A DNA stretch of 11,427 nucleotides from contig AQRW01000166.1 in the NCBI GenBank assembly GCA_000402295.1, forward strand, positions 1 to 11,427, in the 5' to 3' direction. Shown piece after piece: positions 1 to 7,189 of this stretch; position 1 is the stretch's first letter, and every line of letters starts with the position of its first letter. The position numbers were made by a program, and so were the translations under genes. Source of the stretch: Candidatus Aerophobus profundus SCGC AAA252-L23. Its GTDB lineage: Bacteria; Aerophobota; Aerophobia; Aerophobales; Aerophobaceae. Below the pieces are notes generated by a model. The model saw nothing but the letters and a program-made list of their open reading frames with translations. It was not told the origin of the DNA and did no database searches.

Positions 1-2
1 TG

Positions 3-1046
3 ATGAAAGCAATTATGAAAACGGAAGAAAAAGAAGGTTTTGAGCTATGCCAGGTGCCCGTTCCCAAGGTGGGAAGAAAAGACGTTCTTATTAAAGTGAG
101 AGCGGCGGCAATATGTGGATCGGACTTGAAATTCTATAAGTGGGTACCCTGGTGTAAAAAAGTGATCAGGTCATTGCCCTTTATTCCCGGTCATGAGTGT
201 GCCGGAGAAGTCACAGCCGTGGGGAGAGACATTCAAAACATCAAGGTAGGGGACAAAGTAGCGGCGGAGACCCACGTTCCCTGCGGGGTTTGCTGGCAGT
301 GCCGTCACCATCGCCCTCATACTTGCGAGAATATGGAACTTTTTGGACATACGTTAAATGGTGGATTCGCTGAGTTTGCCCTGATTCCGGGAGCTGCCGC
401 TCGACGGATACCCCAGGAAATTCCTTTTGATTACGGTTGCCTACTTGAGCCTATGGGGATTCCCTTTAGAGCAGTTGAGCGGGGAGATGTTAAAGGAGAA
501 AGTGTAGTGGTAATTGGCTGTGGTCCTATAGGGCAGTTTGCCATTGCTTTTTCCAAAATATTCGGAGCAGAAACAATTATTGGCCTGGATGTTAACGAGA
601 AACGGTTGAGTATTGCTAAAAAAATGGGGGCTACTCACCTCGTAAATGTGGAAAAAAAGGTGTTCCTTCAGGAAATAAAACTCTTAACTAAGGATTCTGG
701 TGGAGTAGGTGTAGTTATTGATGCTTCCGGTAGCGCCCGGGCTATGAAAGAGGCCTTCAGCTATTTACGTGTGGGTGGACGATTTGTAATTTTGGGGCAA
801 ACAGACGGACCGTTAATGCTCAATCCTTCAGTGGACATTATTTTCAAGGAAGCACAGATTATCGGTCTCTTCGGGCGTGAAATCTGGGATACCTGGGAGA
901 AGACTGAGAGACTGCTTACCTCCGGTGCCATAGACCCAAGCCCTCTCATTACCCATCACTTTCCCTTGGATCAACACGAGCAGGCTTTCCTGACAGCTCT
1001 CTCTGGTGAGGGATGCAAGGTTTTGTTCATTCCCGACTCTCAATAA
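3..1046 (+). CDS. Zinc-dependent medium-chain dehydrogenase, L-threonine 3-dehydrogenase-like
   Basis: This is a 347-residue cytoplasmic NAD(P)-dependent alcohol dehydrogenase of the medium-chain (MDR) family. Catalytic-zinc ligands are visible as C38 (in ICGSD), H64-E65 (in PGHE) and E149 (in LEPMG). The structural-zinc lobe has C94, C97, C100 and C108. The Rossmann motif GCGPIG is at 172-177, and D196 ends the second strand, which favours NAD. H91, just before the cysteine lobe, matches the position of the specificity-related His90 of E. coli Tdh. The C-terminal stretch GREIWDTW followed by SPLITHHF also matches Tdh, which oxidises L-threonine to 2-amino-3-ketobutyrate. The length is close to the 341 residues of E. 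coli Tdh. However, LEPMGIPFRA replaces the usual DPFGN-type segment, so another polyol or sugar-alcohol substrate is possible. The first ATG aligns with the Tdh N-terminus and overlaps a TGA at bases 1-3, which suggests coupling to an upstream gene outside the window. It is unrelated in role to the exported proteins that follow. Family is sure; substrate is not. Confidence 0.9.
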   Translation: MKAIMKTEEKEGFELCQVPVPKVGRKDVLIKVRAAAICGSDLKFYKWVPWCKKVIRSLPFIPGHECAGEVTAVGRDIQNIKVGDKVAAETHVPCGVCWQCRHHRPHTCENMELFGHTLNGGFAEFALIPGAAARRIPQEIPFDYGCLLEPMGIPFRAVERGDVKGESVVVIGCGPIGQFAIAFSKIFGAETIIGLDVNEKRLSIAKKMGATHLVNVEKKVFLQEIKLLTKDSGGVGVVIDASGSARAMKEAFSYLRVGGRFVILGQTDGPLMLNPSVDIIFKEAQIIGLFGREIWDTWEKTERLLTSGAIDPSPLITHHFPLDQHEQAFLTALSGEGCKVLFIPDSQ

Positions 1047-1135
1047 ATGTCCGGGAAAGTTTTCCTCTGAGCCCGTCAAATCAAACCGGCTGTTTCCAAG
1101 AGGAAGAGAACTTTATCTACAAAATTGCAGCGTGG

Positions 1136-1164
1136 TTGACAAAAAAATCGTTCCCTGATAAACT
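1136..1164 (+). promoter_or_regulatory. Sigma70-type promoter with extended -10
   Basis: A perfect -35 box, TTGACA (1136-1141), is followed by a 17-bp spacer and TAAACT (1159-1164, four of six matches to TATAAT). A TG at 1156-1157, one base before the -10 box, gives an extended -10 element. It lies 90 bp past the end of the dehydrogenase gene and about 300 bp before the next start codon, so it would drive the secreted protein at 1466 through a long leader. It was identified by eye only. Confidence 0.6.
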
Positions 1165-1327
1165 ATAGTCACTTCTTGAAGAAAACTGGATGATAGTGTC
1201 ATGATAAGGACAAGTGCTTTATTAGAAATGTTTGAATGACTTATCTCCATGGTATTCTTACTGGTTATTCTAATCGATGAAAAGATCATCTGAATACAGG
1301 AATTCTCTCCAGAAGAATGTATTCGCA

Positions 1328-1427
1328 GAAGAAATCAGGAGAGGGAGTTTTATAAAGAATTCCGGCTCAGGTAAGTAATAAGTAAGATATCATATTCTTC
1401 GAGGGAGGTGGTGAAGAAATCAGGAGA
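1328..1427 (+). repeat. 15-bp direct repeat pair in the leader
   Basis: GAAGAAATCAGGAGA occurs identically at 1328-1342 and at 1413-1427, with start positions 85 bp apart. Both copies sit in the leader of the secreted protein gene, and each has a GGGAG patch nearby. The repeat could be a binding site for a regulator or a small duplication. There is no evidence to choose between these. Confidence 0.5.
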
Positions 1428-1450
1428 AGAGTTAGTTGGAAAAAACCAAA

Positions 1451-1456
1451 AAGGAG
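1451..1456 (+). promoter_or_regulatory. Ribosome binding site AAGGAG fixing the start at 1466
   Basis: AAGGAG lies 9 nt before the ATG at 1466. The in-frame TTG at 1436 has no such site and would put ten charged residues in front of a standard signal peptide, so the ATG is preferred. Confidence 0.75.
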
Positions 1457-1465
1457 ACAGAGAAA

Positions 1466-2590
1466 ATGAATAAATATATAGTGATTGGATTGTTGGTCAT
1501 GGGGTTAGCAGCACTCACCGTACTTCCCAGTTTTTCTGCGGTGACTGTGGACGTGCAAGTCTCAGTGGAGGAGGGGATTAAGGCACCTGCCAAAACACTG
1601 GATGCTATTAAGGGACTTTCCAAAGACCTCATTCTCAAGAGCTTCAAGGGTGACTTAGGTCAAAGTTCTATGGTGCTTGCCGAAACTACAATCCTTTCTG
1701 AGATAAGGGGCGGATTCAGATGCGAGACCAAAGCTACTTTTCTCTATGAGAAAACCTACACGATGAAAATGAACCTGATAAGATGGGATTTTACTCGGGG
1801 AAAACCCGGAGATGTTCGAACCAGAGAAGACTACGTTCCTGAATCAGAGCAAAACCTTCAGACTAAACAAGGGTCCAAGCCTAACAAGCAAATGAACGCA
1901 AAAGAGGAAGTCCAAAAAGGTCTTAAGGCACCAGGTGGTAAAGGACCTGATGAGCCTGGCGGGACAACAAAGGCCAGAAGTGATGCTACCTCTCTAACGG
2001 GAGAGCAGGTTAGAACCCCTTGGTACAATCAAGCCAAGGGATTTGCCAACTGTCCAGTCTCCTCTTCTTATGCAGATGCCTGGAGTCAAACCTACTACAT
2101 AGCCTACGTGATGCAATGGAAAACCGGCCAGGCTTACTACGCCCGAGGCTCTGCCGCCAGTGTGGGCAACAATATGAATCTCTTCAATTACGGTAGCCAG
2201 CTCCTTTACTACAACAATATTGGTCACGGAGCTCCTTGGGGACTTTGTATGTCCAATGGAAACATTTACGCTTCTACCTTGGTCAGTGCCCCCTATCCTT
2301 ATAAATGGGGAATAGTGTGGGCAGTCTGCCTGGTGAACTCCTGCAACTCTTATCAGACTCCCTTACGCACCTCCTTCTACCCCTCAAACTGGGCCAGAGT
2401 CTACATAAGTGGTAAAACCCCTCTCTATGTAAGTAGATCAGAATGGGTGGATTCCTGGTTCTGGTACTACGGATTGGTACAGCACAAACCGGCTAATGTA
2501 GCTCTTAATCAAGCTATCAGTTCCGCTGCTTCCCACGGTTATCCTGGAGAATTCGGAATTACGGGATACGCTCCCACTTCCACATTCTAA
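1466..2590 (+). CDS. Secreted protein of unknown family with a caspase-fold-like His/Cys pair
   Basis: This is a 374-residue exported protein that I do not recognise as a named family. Residues 1-25 form a signal peptide (MNKYIVIGLLV..., likely cut after PSFSA). Residues 26-120 are a mixed region. Residues 125-175 are a Lys/Gly/Pro/Gln-rich linker. Residues 185-374 are a Tyr/Trp-rich domain. In that domain a hydrophobic strand leads into IGHGAPWG (H254), and about 30 residues later a second strand leads into VWAVCLVNSC (C288, C293). A strand ending in HG and a later strand ending in Cys is the layout of the catalytic dyad in clan CD cysteine peptidases such as caspases, gingipains and clostripain. 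Protease activity is therefore an inference, because no overall match to a family is visible. The nearby C11 protease gene at 4031 adds context. Expression is probably from the promoter at 1136, and a strong hairpin follows the stop codon. The domain could instead be a non-enzymatic binding module. Confidence 0.85.
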   Translation: MNKYIVIGLLVMGLAALTVLPSFSAVTVDVQVSVEEGIKAPAKTLDAIKGLSKDLILKSFKGDLGQSSMVLAETTILSEIRGGFRCETKATFLYEKTYTMKMNLIRWDFTRGKPGDVRTREDYVPESEQNLQTKQGSKPNKQMNAKEEVQKGLKAPGGKGPDEPGGTTKARSDATSLTGEQVRTPWYNQAKGFANCPVSSSYADAWSQTYYIAYVMQWKTGQAYYARGSAASVGNNMNLFNYGSQLLYYNNIGHGAPWGLCMSNGNIYASTLVSAPYPYKWGIVWAVCLVNSCNSYQTPLRTSFYPSNWARVYISGKTPLYVSRSEWVDSWFWYYGLVQHKPANVALNQAISSAASHGYPGEFGITGYAPTSTF

Positions 2591-2603
2591 AAGACGTTTT
2601 CTG

Positions 2604-2635
2604 GATACCCTGGGGATTGATATCCCCAGGGTATC
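2604..2635 (+). terminator. 14-bp perfect hairpin after the secreted protein gene
   Basis: GATACCCTGGGGAT (2604-2617) is perfectly complementary to 2622-2635, with a TGAT loop. The hairpin begins 14 bases after the stop codon at 2588-2590, the right place for a transcription terminator or an mRNA-stabilising stem. No T-run follows (the next bases are GGGTTACTT), so intrinsic termination would be weak. Processing, 3'-end protection or a protein-binding palindrome are alternatives. Confidence 0.45.
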
Positions 2636-2701
2636 GGGTTACTTAAACAGGGTTGGGACATAGGATTGCGCGAAACACCTAAGATAATGAACAAGGAACC
2701 T

Positions 2702-3850
2702 ATGCACATCCAAGATAAAATGCGGAGAACCTGGGTTATTGTCATTTTTCTTTGTTTTCCTTTTCTGTTAGGTCCTCATTCTTCTCTCTGCCAAGAAGCA
2801 CTTCCGGTTTTAGTGATAGAAAGAGATGTGCCACAAGTATTTGACCACACCGCAATGGTAAACCACACCACCTACGTGGTCAATCTCTCCGATACTCTCC
2901 TCCAGCTCACCCTCCGCTCAGTGATACCATCAGACATTTACAAGGAAAGCCAATTTTATCCGCGGTTTGGTAAAAATGCACAACTTGATTTCCCTATGCA
3001 CTCGCCTTTCGAGGTCGAAATTGACGAATTCCATGTTCTTGACAAACCATTAATTGAAAAAGAGGTAGGTAGGGTAAGCTACATCTGGAAGGATGTCGCA
3101 CTTCCGCCCCACGAGGCGGCCATTATCTATTTTGACAATTACTTGGGAGAGACACGAATCTTTCATACTTCCGAAGGACTTGACCTATCGGGATTAATCA
3201 TTACAACTGATTATCAGGCTTTCCTCAATAATAATGAGGCAGAAATCTCCCTTGCCTACCAGGTAAAGAACACAACCCAGGAAGAGATAAAGCTCCTGCA
3301 ATTCGAGCTTTTCTTCCCGGATACCATTATGAGTGTAGGTAAGAGTGGAGAAAACGTGCAGCTACTCGATGTCACCCAGTACTGCCTTGCCTCCGGAGTT
3401 CAAATTCAACCCTGGATTATCAGAGATGGGTTTGGAAATATGGCTCAAGGCAACAGTATTTCTATCCAGTGGGAGACTTTGCATCCTGGAGAAGAACATC
3501 ATTTTTTTGCCTCTTTTACGGGAAGGAAAAAAAGGGAGAAAGGGGAGATATGTCCACTTTTCATTGTTAACGGTCGCATGGACGGAACCAGACTTCTAGA
3601 GCCCACCCTTGTCGAGAGCGAGAAAGGCATCAATGTGGGACGGTTTTACTACACCCACTATGCAACTACTGTGCCGGATAGCAAAATCTTCAAATTTCAA
3701 CCAGAGACAATAGAAGTTGTCCCCGCGGAAAAGGTTCCGGAGCCGACTTTTGCTACCCTCCTCCCCGAGGAAGTTCTTTCGGGGCCAATTCCACCTCCCA
3801 CCGAGATGCCGATGGAAGGTGAAGAAGTCCCCCAGACTATCCCGGATTGA
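2702..3850 (+). CDS. Exported protein with two apparent DUF11-like beta-sandwich modules
   Basis: This is a 382-residue exported protein of no recognised family. An n-region with K6, R8 and R9 precedes a hydrophobic core (11-24), with signal cleavage likely near residue 30. The rest is beta-rich. Two halves share a layout. Module A (about 36-150) has YVVNLSDTLLQLTLRSVIP, then IWKDVALPPHE (W129). Module B (about 164-274) has YQVKNTTQEEIKLLQFELFF, then IQWETLHPGEE (W257). The pattern of tyrosine strand, N-S/T turn, then W-x(2-3)-L-x-P-x-E resembles DUF11 repeats, such as those in the gene at 9947. The last 46 residues are Pro/Glu-rich and look disordered or wall-spanning. The start is uncertain: ATG 2702 has AAGGA four bases upstream, while TTG 2666, ATG 2687 and ATG 2720 lack a good site. 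No enzymatic motif is seen. A structural or adhesion role is a guess. Confidence 0.8.
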   Translation: MHIQDKMRRTWVIVIFLCFPFLLGPHSSLCQEALPVLVIERDVPQVFDHTAMVNHTTYVVNLSDTLLQLTLRSVIPSDIYKESQFYPRFGKNAQLDFPMHSPFEVEIDEFHVLDKPLIEKEVGRVSYIWKDVALPPHEAAIIYFDNYLGETRIFHTSEGLDLSGLIITTDYQAFLNNNEAEISLAYQVKNTTQEEIKLLQFELFFPDTIMSVGKSGENVQLLDVTQYCLASGVQIQPWIIRDGFGNMAQGNSISIQWETLHPGEEHHFFASFTGRKKREKGEICPLFIVNGRMDGTRLLEPTLVESEKGINVGRFYYTHYATTVPDSKIFKFQPETIEVVPAEKVPEPTFATLLPEEVLSGPIPPPTEMPMEGEEVPQTIPD

Positions 3851-3864
3851 CTCTTACGATGATT

Positions 3865-3973
3865 TGTCATTAGAAGTAATAGCAAAGCAACCTCGAGTTC
3901 GAGATGACGCAAGTTTAGGAGATTCTTGGACCTGTTCCAAATTAAGCGAGGAATCTCGCTCTGGGTATTGACA
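3865..3973 (+). repeat. Palindrome cluster, possible degenerate REP/MITE-like element
   Basis: This noncoding stretch carries several nested stems. They are CTCG/CGAG (3892-3895 with 3900-3903), TTGGA/TCCAA (3926-3930 with 3936-3940), AGCGAG/CTCGCT (3945-3950 with 3955-3960), and GAGATTC/GAATCTC (3919-3925 with 3951-3957), which is an alternative to the third. The ends TGTCA (3865-3869) and TGACA (3969-3973) form a short inverted repeat. From memory, a TGTCATTC...AGCGA...GAATCTC type of dispersed repeat is common in many bacterial genomes, and this looks like a decayed relative. No second copy lies in the window, so mobility or dispersal cannot be shown here. Confidence 0.4.
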
Positions 3974-3995
3974 GTACGAAATAGATGGGTATTTT
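3968..3995 (+). promoter_or_regulatory. Candidate promoter for the C11 protease gene
   Basis: A perfect TTGACA (3968-3973) is followed by a 16-bp spacer and TATTTT (3990-3995, four of six matches to TATAAT). The predicted transcript would start near 4002, leaving a short leader before the strong ribosome site at 4018. The -35 box overlaps the right end of the palindrome cluster, so the element may supply or control this promoter. Confidence 0.45.
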
Positions 3996-4017
3996 GGAGA
4001 CTATCTGCTAATGAGAA

Positions 4018-4024
4018 AAGGAGG
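4018..4024 (+). promoter_or_regulatory. Ribosome binding site AAGGAGG fixing the start at 4031
   Basis: AAGGAGG lies 6 nt before ATG 4031, which is ideal. An earlier in-frame ATG at 3926 would add 35 residues encoded by the palindrome region and bury the signal peptide, so it is rejected. Confidence 0.85.
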
Positions 4025-4030
4025 AATACA

Positions 4031-7000
4031 ATGACCAGATTTTGCGGAAGAAAAGTCTCTTTGTGGGTGTTCTTGTTGGTAGCGATACCGATTCTTGTTC
4101 TTTCTACCGGTTTAGCCTGCGCCAATGAGGTTGTGGATGAATGGACTATTATGGTGTATGTTGATGGAGACAACGATCTGGAAGACGCTGCCTGGGATGA
4201 TCTGGAAGAGATGGAATCGGTGGGTTCCATAACGGGAGTGAACGTGGTTGTCCAGCTTGATGATTGGCGGGATTATAACACATGGAGATACTCCGTCACT
4301 GGGGTTTCTAAAGGGGCGGATAAGCCTTACTATACTGGCGATATTGTCCAGACTCTTCCCGAACAGGACATGGCTGACCCTGATGTCCTCAGTGATTTTA
4401 TTGACTGGGCTGCTAATGCGTATCCGGCTGAGAAATACATGCTTGTTTTGTGGAACCATGGTGATGGGTGGAGGAAACGGACTCCTTTGACTCCCCGAGG
4501 AGTAATTTGGGATGACACCAGCGGCACCTTTATGACCATGGCTGATCTTATCTCGGGCTTGAACGCCATAGAGGGAGTATTGGATATTGTTGGCTTTGAT
4601 GCCTGTCTTATGGAGATGGTGGAGGTGGCCTACGAATTATATTGGTCGTGGGCAGAGCCGGATTATATGGTTGGCTCAGAGGAAGTAGAACCAGGCAACG
4701 GCTGGCCTTACGATGTAATATTAACTGAGCTGGCGGCAAATCCCTCTATGGCTCCGGTCGACCTGGCTAGCCTTATTCCGGGAGCATACGTGGCCTCCTA
4801 CGCCCCAGATACTGGGGTAACTCAATCAGCAATAGATCTTAGTAAGATGGAAGAGCTCTCTTTTAGAATTGATGATTTGGCCCTGGCTATTTTGAGTAGC
4901 GCTTACTCGCAAGAGATATTAGATGCATTTCTCTGGGCCCAATCCTATTACAGTCACTGGGACTATCTTGACCTTTACGATTTATGTGACCTTATTTACC
5001 AAAATGTCCCTGATTGCCAGGTAGAGGCATCGGCAGTTATGTCCTACGTAGGTGAAGTTGTGGTGGTGGAATCCCACAGTCCCGAGGGAGGAGTGGAGTA
5101 TTCTCACGGAGTTTCCATTTACGGGGAGCTACCTCCTGAGGATGATTATCAAGATCTTTGGTTTGCCGAGGACACCAACTGGGACGAAGCCCTGACTAAT
5201 CTATCCGTAGGCCCGCCTCCCCAAAATGTGGTAGCTGGAGACGGCTTTGCTGGTCTGGTTCCTTTGACCTGGGACCCTTTTGAAGGTTCAGACCCCGATT
5301 ATTACCGAGTTTATAGAAGTGAGGTTCCCGGGGGACCTTATGACTCTATCGCCGAGGTGGACACCGCCGATAGAGATTACTTTGACTGTGAGGACTACGT
5401 AGATCAGAACGTGACCAATGGATGGACCTACTACTACGTTATTAAAGGTGTTATCTCGGATGAGGAAAGCGATCCCTCTGAGGAAGTATCGGCTACGCCC
5501 TCTGTCGAAGGTAAGGTTCTCTGCTCAGGCTATGCCACGTCACCCCCCACCATTGACGGGTACATTCAACCTGGAGAATGGGACGAAGCTGCTGATCTGG
5601 ATATTGCCCTCTATCAGGGAGGCATATTATACCCCGTACACCTGAAGGTAATGAACGACAATGGCTATCTCTATGTTGCCCTGGACGATCAGAATGCAGA
5701 CTTTGAAGACTGGAGTGACTTTTACATCTTCTTTGACGATGACAACAACGGCCAATGGCCCCCAGATCCCTCCACTACCAAGGGAGACTTTGATATTGAG
5801 GCGGGATTTGGTCTACGTGCCTTGTTTTGGGGTATCTATGGAAGCTATCCCGATAACATAAATGAGCTGGATTCTGTAGAGGCCAATGGAGTAAGTGCAG
5901 GATATTCTTACGTTTCAGGTAATCTTCAGTACGAGGTGGCTATCAATCTTCAAACTTCTAACCTTACCGCACGTCCCGGGGACACCATTGGTTTCTGGGC
6001 AGCCCACTGGGCTCCTTGGCCTATAGACTCAACTTACTACTACACTACCTACGATGCAGCCTGGCCACTGGGAAGTGTGTGGGTAGATCCAAAAACCTAT
6101 GCCAAGCTTGCTCTGGCCAGTCAGGAAAAGCCCCTCCTCTCTTGGACCGGGGAAGCTGGCTATGAAAATAACGGTCTGAATCCCGAAATAGGCAATACCG
6201 CTACCGACTTCGTATATAGAGTTAAGTACTCGGATGGGGATAACAATCCTCCCCTGAGTGGCTACCCCAAAGTCCATATTCTGCGAGAAGAATCGGAAAT
6301 TACCGGTAGTCCCTTCTCTATGCAAGCAGTAGATTCCGGAGATGAAGACTACACTGACAGCAAACTATATAGTTGTGCCAAGAGCGGGCTGACAACAGGG
6401 AATAGCTACTCTTACTACTTTGAGGCCTGGGAATCCTATTGTGCTGAGGCCACCGGTGAGCCAACCCAGCCCAAATCGGGTCCGATTGTGGATACAGACG
6501 TTCCCGAAACCGTTTTGACGGAAACTCCCGGATGTAAGGTTGTGGGGGATGACTTTGCGGCTGAGATACAATTTGCCTGGGAAGGATGGGATAATCTGAC
6601 TCCGCCGGATCAGCTTGTGTACAACTGGAAGCTGGAGGGATATGACGATGAATGGTCTTCCTGGACAGAGGTAATAAGTACCGTCTATCTTTTACACTCT
6701 GGGAAGTACACCTTCAAAGTGAGAGCCAAGGATGAAGCCGGAAATTACCCGGGAGAGGACGATCCGGAAACAGCCTCCTGGGAATTTCTGGTGTGGCTGC
6801 CGGTTTCTGTTTATCCCAATCCTTTCCGTCCCAATGATGGGGATACCAACACTGGTAGCTGGAATACGGGGATTATCTTTGAGAATCTGGTCGCCGGATC
6901 AAGGGTGACAATTTATACTTTGGCCGGTGAGTTGGTATATAGTTCTGGCCAGGTGGACAATCATCAATGGGTATGGCCTGTTCGTAACCAAATGGGAAGT

Positions 7001-7081
7001 AAGGTCGCCAGCGGCATATATTTCTATGTGGTCAGCTACGATGGAAAAAGAGAAATAGGCAAGATAGTAGTGATGAAATGA
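4031..7081 (+). CDS. Secreted clostripain-family (peptidase C11) multidomain protease
   Basis: This is a 1016-residue secreted cysteine protease. The signal peptide covers residues 1-31 (cut after ACA; C30 is not in a good lipobox). The C11 catalytic domain is about 37-390. It opens with WTIMVYVDGDNDLE, has the catalytic His in WNHGDGW (H143) and the catalytic Cys in GFDACLMEMVE (C192). Family members typically cut after Arg or Lys. Then come a fibronectin type III-like domain (about 393-492, YYRVYRSEVPGGPY), a CBM9/DOMON-like beta-sandwich (about 499-695, opening PTIDGYIQPGEWDEAADLDI and rich in Asp, with DDDNN suggesting calcium), and two further Ig-like domains (about 701-820 and 823-920). 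The C-terminal 94 residues start YPNPFRPN and end ASGIYFYVV...KIVVMK. This is the form of FlgD-Ig/type IX secretion sorting domains, which suggests export across, or attachment to, the outer membrane. It has its own candidate promoter and a perfect ribosome site. The C11 assignment is firm; the accessory domain names are by eye. Confidence 0.95.
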   Translation: MTRFCGRKVSLWVFLLVAIPILVLSTGLACANEVVDEWTIMVYVDGDNDLEDAAWDDLEEMESVGSITGVNVVVQLDDWRDYNTWRYSVTGVSKGADKPYYTGDIVQTLPEQDMADPDVLSDFIDWAANAYPAEKYMLVLWNHGDGWRKRTPLTPRGVIWDDTSGTFMTMADLISGLNAIEGVLDIVGFDACLMEMVEVAYELYWSWAEPDYMVGSEEVEPGNGWPYDVILTELAANPSMAPVDLASLIPGAYVASYAPDTGVTQSAIDLSKMEELSFRIDDLALAILSSAYSQEILDAFLWAQSYYSHWDYLDLYDLCDLIYQNVPDCQVEASAVMSYVGEVVVVESHSPEGGVEYSHGVSIYGELPPEDDYQDLWFAEDTNWDEALTNLSVGPPPQNVVAGDGFAGLVPLTWDPFEGSDPDYYRVYRSEVPGGPYDSIAEVDTADRDYFDCEDYVDQNVTNGWTYYYVIKGVISDEESDPSEEVSATPSVEGKVLCSGYATSPPTIDGYIQPGEWDEAADLDIALYQGGILYPVHLKVMNDNGYLYVALDDQNADFEDWSDFYIFFDDDNNGQWPPDPSTTKGDFDIEAGFGLRALFWGIYGSYPDNINELDSVEANGVSAGYSYVSGNLQYEVAINLQTSNLTARPGDTIGFWAAHWAPWPIDSTYYYTTYDAAWPLGSVWVDPKTYAKLALASQEKPLLSWTGEAGYENNGLNPEIGNTATDFVYRVKYSDGDNNPPLSGYPKVHILREESEITGSPFSMQAVDSGDEDYTDSKLYSCAKSGLTTGNSYSYYFEAWESYCAEATGEPTQPKSGPIVDTDVPETVLTETPGCKVVGDDFAAEIQFAWEGWDNLTPPDQLVYNWKLEGYDDEWSSWTEVISTVYLLHSGKYTFKVRAKDEAGNYPGEDDPETASWEFLVWLPVSVYPNPFRPNDGDTNTGSWNTGIIFENLVAGSRVTIYTLAGELVYSSGQVDNHQWVWPVRNQMGSKVASGIYFYVVSYDGKREIGKIVVMK

Positions 7082-7189
7082 ATGAGAACATCTTTGGGAC
7101 CGTTGGCCGCAAAATTTAGAAGGAAAACGGAAAGAATCTGGGTTCTAAGTTAGGAATCTAAAGATTCAATTCTGGCTGGTCTAATAGGT

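Larger units (their letters stand above)
1165..1465 (+). promoter_or_regulatory. Long structured 5' leader
   Basis: About 300 noncoding bases separate the promoter from the start codon at 1466. Two adjacent hairpins can be drawn. The first is GATGA/TCATC (1276-1280 with 1286-1290). The second is GAATACA/TGTATTC (1292-1298 with 1318-1324), enclosing TTCT/AGAA (1303-1306 with 1311-1314) with a four-base loop. Purine-rich, Shine-Dalgarno-like patches occur at about 1338-1347 and 1401-1409, well before the true site at 1451-1456. I recognise no known riboswitch class here. The length and the paired segments hint at post-transcriptional control of the downstream gene, but this is an inference. Confidence 0.35.

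Noticed and set aside
828..1079. Minus-strand open frames opposite the dehydrogenase
   Set aside because: The plus-strand reading has complete zinc and Rossmann motifs, and the opposite-strand translations show no domain features.
1062..1105. Stem TTCCTCT/AGAGGAA with an inner AGCC/GGCT after the dehydrogenase gene
   Set aside because: The loop is long, pairing is interrupted and no T-run follows, so I do not call it a terminator.
1164..1169. TATAGT as a better-looking -10 box
   Set aside because: It is 22 bp from the TTGACA, outside the usual spacing. The extended -10 at 1156-1164 fits better.
1232..1258. TTGAAT...TATTCT as a second promoter nearer the gene at 1466
   Set aside because: The spacer is only 15 bp and both boxes are poor compared with the site at 1136.
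1411..1473. 20-codon GTG ORF after GGGAGGTG that overlaps the ATG at 1466
   Set aside because: The GGAGG is only 2 nt from the GTG, too close for normal initiation, and the short Lys/Glu-rich peptide shows no leader-peptide signature.
4061..4123. Lipobox reading of GLAC in the protease signal peptide
   Set aside because: The -3 residue is Gly rather than Leu/Val/Ile, and ACA followed by Asn gives a standard signal peptidase I site.
3697..4230. Minus-strand open frame of 177 codons
   Set aside because: It lies opposite the end of one gene and the start of the C11 gene, has low-complexity Ser/Thr/Leu composition and no ribosome site or recognisable motif.
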